From: Arachnopeziza araneosa
Lineage: Eukaryota; Ascomycota; Leotiomycetes; Helotiales; Arachnopezizaceae
DNA length: 35,301 bases
Direction: 5' to 3'
Assembly: GCA_003988855.1 (NCBI GenBank)
Contig: QYAI01000233.1
Coordinates: 1 to 35,301 of the forward strand
Both the position numbers and the translations under genes were made by a program. Below are positions 30,124 to 35,301 of this stretch, in pieces. Positions within the stretch are counted from its first letter, which is position 1. Each line of letters starts with the position of its first letter. The notes below the pieces were generated by a model. That model was not told the DNA's origin. It searched no databases and saw only the letters and a program-made list of their open reading frames with translations.

Positions 30124-30362
30124 TCTCTCAGACGAAGCGGTCAAAATTCGTCTTCGCCAAAGCATCAGGAAATCATAAAGTGGAAGCTCAAATTCTACAG
30201 TATTTACTGAACCAAACTCGATAAAACTTTACGACATTAAAAGATGAGTATCTAAGAGCTCCGACCTTAAGTTTCAAGTGCTTGTCTAAGGCGAGTATTG
30301 CCATTTTGCGGTTTTGATTTTTTCGTTTGGCGAAGACCAATTTTGCCCGCCTCGCTGAGAGA
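30124..30362. mobile_element. MITE-like element with imperfect inverted ends (second family, full-length copy)
   Basis: TCTCTCAG at 30124-30131 and CTGAGAGA at 30355-30362 are inverted. Moving inward, GCGGTCAAAATTCGTCTTCG at 30137 pairs with the reverse complement of the segment ending 30350, at 23 of 25 positions. The arms are therefore about 38 bp with one indel. The 239-bp element has no transposase. Its left and middle parts recur as a direct repeat at 27643-27800. I could not identify a target-site duplication. Confidence 0.7.
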
Positions 30363-30898
30363 ATTGATCTCGATATACCGAGAAGTTTCTGTAGTATAGT
30401 TAGCAGTTGGAACTAGTACAATCATCGTCGTGGACTTTTTTGAGAGTTTCAGCGACATCGTTCCTAGCAGTCGGTTGACGCGAGCAACACCAGTACCTCC
30501 TCGGTCGGCCTTTGTCTCTTGCGAGAGGATAAGCCGTTCCGCAGCTCGGTATTTGGTCTACCAGCTAGACGGCATGATCTCCACAATCTTTCCATTGGCT
30601 GCTCATTATACCTGCTTCATAGCATTGACAAGCGCAAGACAAGGGAATCCCTCTCCCCTCACTGTGCTTCGTTGCGAGGTTGCACCGTTTTACGACTAGA
30701 CTTTCGCTGCCAAAATCTTGCTCAAGGAAGATCCTTGGGGCGATGTTCTTCGTCAATGTTAGTTGCGGCAGTTGGGGCGTTTGGTAACCGCTGCACATAT
30801 ACTTCCAATACGTAGATGAGACGCATCGTTTTCTCTTCAACTTATGTTGTTCTGACTTTCGTCACTCCTTTCCACTCCTCATATTCGAGACTGCTACA
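30363..30898. other. Intergenic upstream of the rhodopsin-domain gene
   Basis: Open frames of up to 98 codons exist on both strands without motifs. The last part would be the promoter of the following gene. No clear element was recognised. Confidence 0.4.
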
Positions 30899-31990
30899 AT
30901 GGAGAGTTTAGCCGAAAGTACAGTAGGCACACTCAATGCTGTAGTATGGATTTCTGCCTCTCTAGCTCTGATTTTAGTGATCGTTCGATTCTATGTCAGG
31001 ATTTGTCTGAAGCGAGCCTTCGGGGCTGATGGTGTGACGGTGCTTATTGCACTGGTATGGATAGAAATTCCGAATGTAAGGTCGCTTTACTAGCGGATAT
31101 CGGCGAAGTACTAGCCATCCTGACCTGTACTCTGAGCAGGACTTCTTTTGCCATCACATTACTCCGCATCGTGATCCAGCCTAAGATGAAAGCAATACTC
31201 TGGTTCATTATCATTATCATGAATATCGTCAACTTTTTGACTGCGGTCTTTGTCTTTGCTCAATGCGAAGACCCAAGGCATCTCTGGAACCCGGCTATTC
31301 CATCAAAATGCTGGCCTACGCATGTCTTTACAAATCTTTCGCTATTTGTAGGAGCATATTCCGGAGCTCAGGACTTCATTTTAGCCCTCCTCCCTTGGAC
31401 GATTGTATGGAATCTTCAGATGAGAAAGAAGGGGAAATTCGATGTTGCTCTTGCCATGAGCTTAGGTATCTTGTATGTTCTGCTCACGAGTACTCTAAAT
31501 CCTGGCTCACCTTCCTAGTGCTGGCGTTGCTTCTATTATGAAAACCACTTATCTCGTTGAACTTTCAGCAAAAGATGATTTTACTTGGGCCCTCGCTCCT
31601 CTTCTGTAAGTTATACTCGTGCTATCGAATGGTTTACCTTAAGCTGACACGATTAGCTGGTGGGCAGCTGTTGAGGACGGACTTGCGATTGTCGTTTCCA
31701 GCATTCCAACCCTTCGATTTCTTCGAAAAACTATAGGTAGTTCGGCTCCAAACGGGGAGTCAGAAAACGAACCAAGCCATGCCTCAGAGTCTAGCTCAAA
31801 CCCAAGGTTTATACCTATCGAGTCCAGATCAGAAGGTTATCCTTCAGATGGCGATGATCAGAGTGACAGAGGTATCTTAAACGGGCAACGAAAAGAAGAA
31901 CACCAGATGTATGAGGTTTCGGGTTTAGAAAAAGGTGTTGGAAAACATGGCATCCAAATGACTCCCGAGCTACATATAGTGTCTGATTAG
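30899..31990 (+). pseudogene. Fungal rhodopsin-domain integral membrane protein with an internal deletion
   Basis: ATG 30899 starts a typical N-terminus (MESLAESTVGTLNAVVWISA, then RFYVRICLKRAFGADGVTVL). Family-like sequence resumes in another frame at about 31085 (LADIGEVLAILTCTLSRTSF). It then runs through FVFAQCEDPRHLWNP and KCWPTHVFTNLSLFVGAYSG, and on to LALLPWTIVWNLQ. Two good introns follow: 31473-31518 (GTATGT..CCTAG) and 31606-31656 (GTAAGT, GCTGAC, TTAG). These lead to AGVASIMKTTYLVEL, WWAAVEDGLAIVVSS and a polar tail ending at TAG 31988-31990. In family members about 40 residues, including a second and part of a third membrane helix, separate the first two blocks; here they are absent and the frame changes. 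I found no intron that repairs this, so the gene is probably dead, although its later introns and tail are intact. Such proteins are seven-helix plasma-membrane proteins of mostly unknown function. Confidence 0.65.
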
Positions 31991-32273
31991 TGTGTAAGCT
32001 AAGAAACGTATTTTGTTGGAATTTCTTGATTGGCTGCAATATATTTAACGGCGGCAATCAAGTCGCACAATATCAAGATCGGTTGGTTCCTATCCGCTGC
32101 TAAGCGCAACATTCCAACACCGAGTACCTAACCTCATAAGGCTACAGTCAAGGAATTCATCAAGTCACACGGAAGCCTCGTCACAATTTTTCTTCACTCA
32201 AGGCCTTTTCACCGTGATAAGAGGCTCACGCTCCTAATACTTCTCACCACCACTTTACCGCTCTGTTCCCTCG

Positions 32274-33773
32274 ATGATGCAGACATTTACATCACAAGAC
32301 CCCGGCCTCGCTGGGCATCTACAGACATGCGCTTTACATAGCAGCGAGGCAAGGACAGTCTGCTCAGGTGTCATGAAGAGAAGAGGCGTAGATTGTGTCA
32401 AAAATGCTACTGGTCCCTTCGAGTCTGGCATGATGCCTTTGTGCACCATTCACAAAGATCAGAGGAAAGAATCAGCGTGGTGTCGAGCCGTACTGAAGTG
32501 TGGTTTTGAATGTGGTCGGATCTGTTTATGGAAACCCCATGGATTCCAGCTCTGTCTCCAGCATCTGGAGCATCCCATGAGTTGCTACCTCCTCAATATT
32601 CCGCTAGAGATCCGCCTCCGCATCTATTCGTTCTTGTTCCCTGGTAAGCTCATACCTGCTCGGAATCCATACCCTGCAATCCTGCCTCTTGGTGGCAAGC
32701 TGCTACCTACGACGCTCCTCCGAACCCATCCTCAGATCCGCGATGAGGCTGTGCGTCTCCTATATGCCGGCAAAACCTTCACGATTGAGGTCAATACAGA
32801 TGGCCTGACCATGTGCAACGCCTATGCCGCCCCACCACAGGCCCATAACCGTGGTAATCATGCGCTCCAGGACTATCAGATGCAGATGATGCTTCTTGCG
32901 CAGCAAAATAGGAGACGTCTTATGATGCCAAGGGCTGGGTTGAATACTGGCTCGTCAAGTTCAAACAGCGGCACACCTTCCCATTACACGCTTCACGAGT
33001 GCATAGCTATTCCTTCCATATATAGATCAGACCATCCTGCCTGGCAGCCCACGCTCAATCCCGAATACTTTGACATGGTTCAATCCTTCCTCGTCCATAT
33101 CGTCTTCGTTCGTCCAGCCGTCCAAGGACAGCAAATTTATACGCCAACGGACGACCACGAGAAATTTCTAGAGTCAAAGCTCTACGACTACTGCGATAGT
33201 ATCCACAAACTCATTGGGAGATTCCAGCTTATGCCTCGACCTATTGCCAAACTGGATGTGGTTCTCAACTTCGGCAAGATCCAGATGGAGCGAGAAAAGA
33301 TCATATACATGGCCCAAGTCCTCCTCCGCCCGTTTCAACGCCTCCGAAACATCGGAACCGTACCCATGCCTAAGATCACCTATCTCAACTTCGAGGACCA
33401 AGAAGTGGACATCTTAGATCTTGCCGAGTCCGTCATCTCCGCCAGCGATCTCACCTTCCGCGATGATCTCCGCACCTGGACGAGCGATCTCTGCAGCTCG
33501 CGATCCGTGCTCGACTCGCCCATCTTCAAGGCATACTGGCAACTTGAACAGCTCTTGTCGGGCATCAAGAGCCACCACCAAGACCCCAGGTTCTCTCTGT
33601 TCCAGAAATTACTCAACACGGCCAGAGTGGCGCGTGAGGCGGATGACCGCCCTAGCTTTAGGCAGGTCTGGGATGAGTTTTTGAAGATTTGGTTCGAGTA
33701 CGTTGATGATCAGAAAAAGTTTGAGGTCAAAACGTCTGATTTGATCTCTGATATCTGGAAAACGATTGAGTGA
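32274..33773 (+). CDS. Protein with Cys/His-rich N-terminus and F-box/2EXR-like core, 499 residues
   Basis: A single exon runs from ATG 32274 (a second ATG follows immediately) to TGA 33771-33773. Residues 1-104 have three C-x-x-H pairs (Cys19/His22, Cys57/His60, Cys94/His97) and further cysteines at 30, 41, 70, 76, 80, 84 and 104, suggesting a zinc-binding module. Residues 105-175 are a fungal F-box/2EXR-like block: CYLLNIPLEIRLRIYSFLFP, then LLRTHPQIRDEAVRLLYAGK. A Gln/Met-rich and Ser-rich linker spans about 195-235. The remainder is a mixed helical domain. Many ascomycete proteins have the LP.EIRL.IY core with a bad-response-like LLRT..QI..EA..LLY motif; their role is unknown. Here the unusual part is the N-terminal Cys/His module. 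The frame is intact and ends only about 45 bp before a MULE end. Confidence 0.85.
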   Translation: MMQTFTSQDPGLAGHLQTCALHSSEARTVCSGVMKRRGVDCVKNATGPFESGMMPLCTIHKDQRKESAWCRAVLKCGFECGRICLWKPHGFQLCLQHLEHPMSCYLLNIPLEIRLRIYSFLFPGKLIPARNPYPAILPLGGKLLPTTLLRTHPQIRDEAVRLLYAGKTFTIEVNTDGLTMCNAYAAPPQAHNRGNHALQDYQMQMMLLAQQNRRRLMMPRAGLNTGSSSSNSGTPSHYTLHECIAIPSIYRSDHPAWQPTLNPEYFDMVQSFLVHIVFVRPAVQGQQIYTPTDDHEKFLESKLYDYCDSIHKLIGRFQLMPRPIAKLDVVLNFGKIQMEREKIIYMAQVLLRPFQRLRNIGTVPMPKITYLNFEDQEVDILDLAESVISASDLTFRDDLRTWTSDLCSSRSVLDSPIFKAYWQLEQLLSGIKSHHQDPRFSLFQKLLNTARVAREADDRPSFRQVWDEFLKIWFEYVDDQKKFEVKTSDLISDIWKTIE

Positions 33774-33823
33774 AAGTCGTGGCTTGGGAGATGTGGACGA
33801 GCCGAGAATCGGGCACAAAGGGG

Positions 33824-33882
33824 TACGCTTCAAATGGCTACGCTTTTTCATAACTTTCCCGCTTCATAACTGCGCTCGAACC
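33824..33882. repeat. Subterminal tandem repeats at the end of a MULE-type transposon
   Basis: TACGCTTCAAATGGC, TACGCTTTTTCATAAC, TTTCCCGCTTCATAAC and TGCGCTCGAACC follow one another as about 16-bp degenerate units. They lie directly beyond the stop of the transposase relic on the minus strand, where the 3' end of the element should be. Short repeats of this kind are common in Mutator-like ends. The exact terminus, perhaps near 33817, is not proven. Confidence 0.5.
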
Positions 33883-33902
33883 ACCCTCAATTTGCTTACT
33901 AA

Positions 33903-34740
33903 TTAAAATAAAATCACATGATCCGCTCTTTTAATCCACTCATCTACAGAACAGCCAATCAGAGCCTCTGAGTTCAGAGCTAATTCTCTCTCCCACCTAG
34001 CAAATAATCGTTCTTTTTCCTCGTCATCTAACTGGCTAGCAATATCGCTTAGTTCAAAGAAACGTTACCTAATCTGATCCAGAGTCTCACTCATATTCAG
34101 CTTAGCTAAGCTCTCACGTGAGATTATATATGATGACTCATTCTCTACATCAACTAGCTCCCTAGAGAGATAAATATCGAAGCCTGACTCATCGAATTAG
34201 TGTGTATATTCGCTCTAGTTAGACTCTTCGATTAAACCAAACTCAAAAGCATAAAGCACGTGACAGCAGGGCAGCTAATAAGAGCGAGTGAACTGGCAGT
34301 CGCATGTATTAGTAAGCTTAGATTCGTAGCCAGACTTGGCAAGCGAGGCGGCCGCCTTGATTTGATCCAATAGAAGGAGTTGAACCGGATATGGAAACTC
34401 GCTTAGCTACGGATATTCGAGAGAGTAGCTAAGCTTCTTTTTCGACTAGTCATATGCGGCCTTTTAAGCACGTGATTCATACTTTTTAGAGCACTCAGCA
34501 ATAAATAAGATAATTCCTGCTAATAAGTACTTCGGGCGCACAGTAAGCTTAATAAGACTAGCCAGAGCCTTAAGCGAGCGGTGCCAAGCCTCAATTGGGT
34601 TAGTCGTAGTAACCTGAAGCAATAGAGGGCTGTGATCACGTGCAAAATGAGCCTACTTTTCGACCTCTGGCAGCTAATTATGTTTAATATAATCGGCTGA
34701 CTCAGCGCTAGCTGCTAAGTTAGTCGAATCGCCTGGTTGG
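33903..34740 (-). pseudogene. MULE (Mutator-like) transposase C-terminal half with SWIM zinc finger
   Basis: One minus-strand frame, without any indel, runs from about 34740 to a TAA at 33905-33903. It reads SADYIKHN, stop, LPEVEK, stop, AHFARDHSPLLLQVTTTNPI, EAWHRSLKAL, then KYLLAGIILFIAECSKKYES. A SWIM-type finger follows at 34304-34260 (CDCQFTRSY, stop, LPCCH; C-x-C...C-x-H). The tail is acidic (LDDEEKERLFARWERELALN). Nine or so internal stops are TAG or TAA, the codons made from CAG, CAA or TGG by C-to-T change. This order (ARDHSPLLLQV..TNPIE.WH before a SWIM finger) is typical of fungal MULE transposases. The DDE catalytic part should lie to the right but is not recognisable. The element is dead, mutated apparently only by substitutions. 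Confidence 0.8.
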
Positions 34741-35145
34741 TAGATTCGATCGCACCGGCTTTTGTTCGGCGATTGCAGAGAGCTGCTAGGAGAGCCGCAC
34801 GTGACTTTGCATTTGCTGTCGTGCCTAGGCGACGTTTTATTGTTCGGTAGCGTTCGAGTAGAAGTGGTCATGCTTGGCGACCGGATATGCTATCAAGGTT
34901 GAGGGTCAGGGCTCAACTGCCAAAATAGTCATACTCGACTTTTTCTTTTGCTGGTTCTGTTTTAGTCTCTGGACGTGAGCAGCGGCCGCTTTTCCCTGAG
35001 CCGGGAGTGAGCATTCCTGAGTCAGCCGGGACACCTAAGGTTCTCTTTTGGCTCCCTAGATACTTGTTTTGACCCCCTCTGATCCGGCTATAGTTGCAAG
35101 GCGTGTTTTCATACAAGGTAGAAATAGATATCTATTATACTGCTT
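34741..35145. other. Degenerate DNA between MULE relic and window end
   Basis: The MULE frame stays open to 34871 but the residues no longer look family-like. A minus frame at 35116-34913 (67 codons) is Gly/Ser/Lys-rich without motifs. Several CACGTG sites occur. No gene is supported. Confidence 0.4.
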
Positions 35146-35301
35146 CTACTCCGTCAAATCAAATTGAGTAGCCAGACGACTGAACAGCTCAAACTCCATC
35201 CGCTTATCAGCCTTTGGACCCTCACGTATTTGACCCATTATATCAGAGCCAGGTGGGAAATCATGCTCGAACCGAGGCTCACCAGCACCCTTCATATTAA
35301 C
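35146..35301 (-). pseudogene. Partial frame entering from the right edge, interrupted by a TAG
   Basis: Read leftward from the window edge, 51 codons are open and protein-like (KGAGEPRFEHDFPPGSDIMG, KADKRMEFELFSRLATQFDL) until TAG at 35148-35146. The frame then continues with plausible sequence (KQYNRYLFLPC). The stop can be explained by a C-to-T or G-to-A change of CAG or TGG. It could be an upstream part of the MULE or of another element; it is in a different frame from the MULE relic. I do not recognise the family. Confidence 0.4.

Noticed and set aside
1..35301. CRISPR arrays, prokaryotic operons, phage or plasmid features
   Set aside because: Introns, fungal gene families and RIP-type relics show nuclear ascomycete DNA; no regularly spaced direct repeats were seen.

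Overview
This is nuclear DNA of a filamentous ascomycete (Pezizomycotina, possibly a leotiomycete). The evidence is short spliceosomal introns of 42-64 nt with GT..AG ends and, mostly, CTRAC-type branch sites. Fungal families are present: yapsin-like protease, GH53 galactanase, 2EXR proteins, fungal rhodopsin-domain protein, HET-type WD40 protein and fungal APH kinases. AT-rich islands hold transposon relics whose stop codons mostly look like CpA-to-TpA changes, the signature of repeat-induced point mutation (RIP). The species cannot be fixed from sequence alone.

Layout. 1-6.3 kb is a decayed repeat island: the 3' end of a WD40 gene, a 272-bp MITE with perfect 37-bp inverted ends, a pogo-like transposon end, and a minus-strand Ty3/Gypsy gag-protease relic with a clear CCHC knuckle. 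6.3-10.3 kb has a small coiled-coil ORF and two minus-strand APH-type kinase genes. The first is intact with one intron; the second has two stops in its N-terminus. 10.3-12.5 kb is AT-rich and holds a RIP-like N-terminal copy of the ribosome-biogenesis gene RRP9, bracketed by about 50-bp degenerate repeats. 12.6-14.7 kb is a 702-residue lineage-type protein. 15.5-15.9 kb is a small secreted cysteine-rich protein. 18.4-21.7 kb carries two secreted hydrolases, a GPI-type aspartyl protease and an endo-beta-1,4-galactanase. 22.2-25.3 kb has a 2EXR protein and a four-exon sugar/H+ symporter of the GPH/MFS type. 25.3-31.9 kb is mostly gene-poor, with two copies of a second MITE family, a broken HNH-nuclease gene and a broken rhodopsin-domain gene. 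32.3-33.8 kb is an intact 499-residue protein with a Cys/His-rich N-terminus and an F-box/2EXR-like core. 33.8-35.3 kb is a MULE transposase relic with a SWIM zinc finger and its terminal repeats.

Function. The intact genes suggest a saprotrophic or plant-associated fungus: the galactanase releases galacto-oligosaccharides from pectic arabinogalactan, the aspartyl protease works at the cell surface, and the symporter could take up sugars. This linkage is inference from adjacency only. No operon-like system, CRISPR array, tRNA or rRNA was found. The most unusual content is the RRP9 fragment, the two MITE families and a set of genes caught partway through decay.
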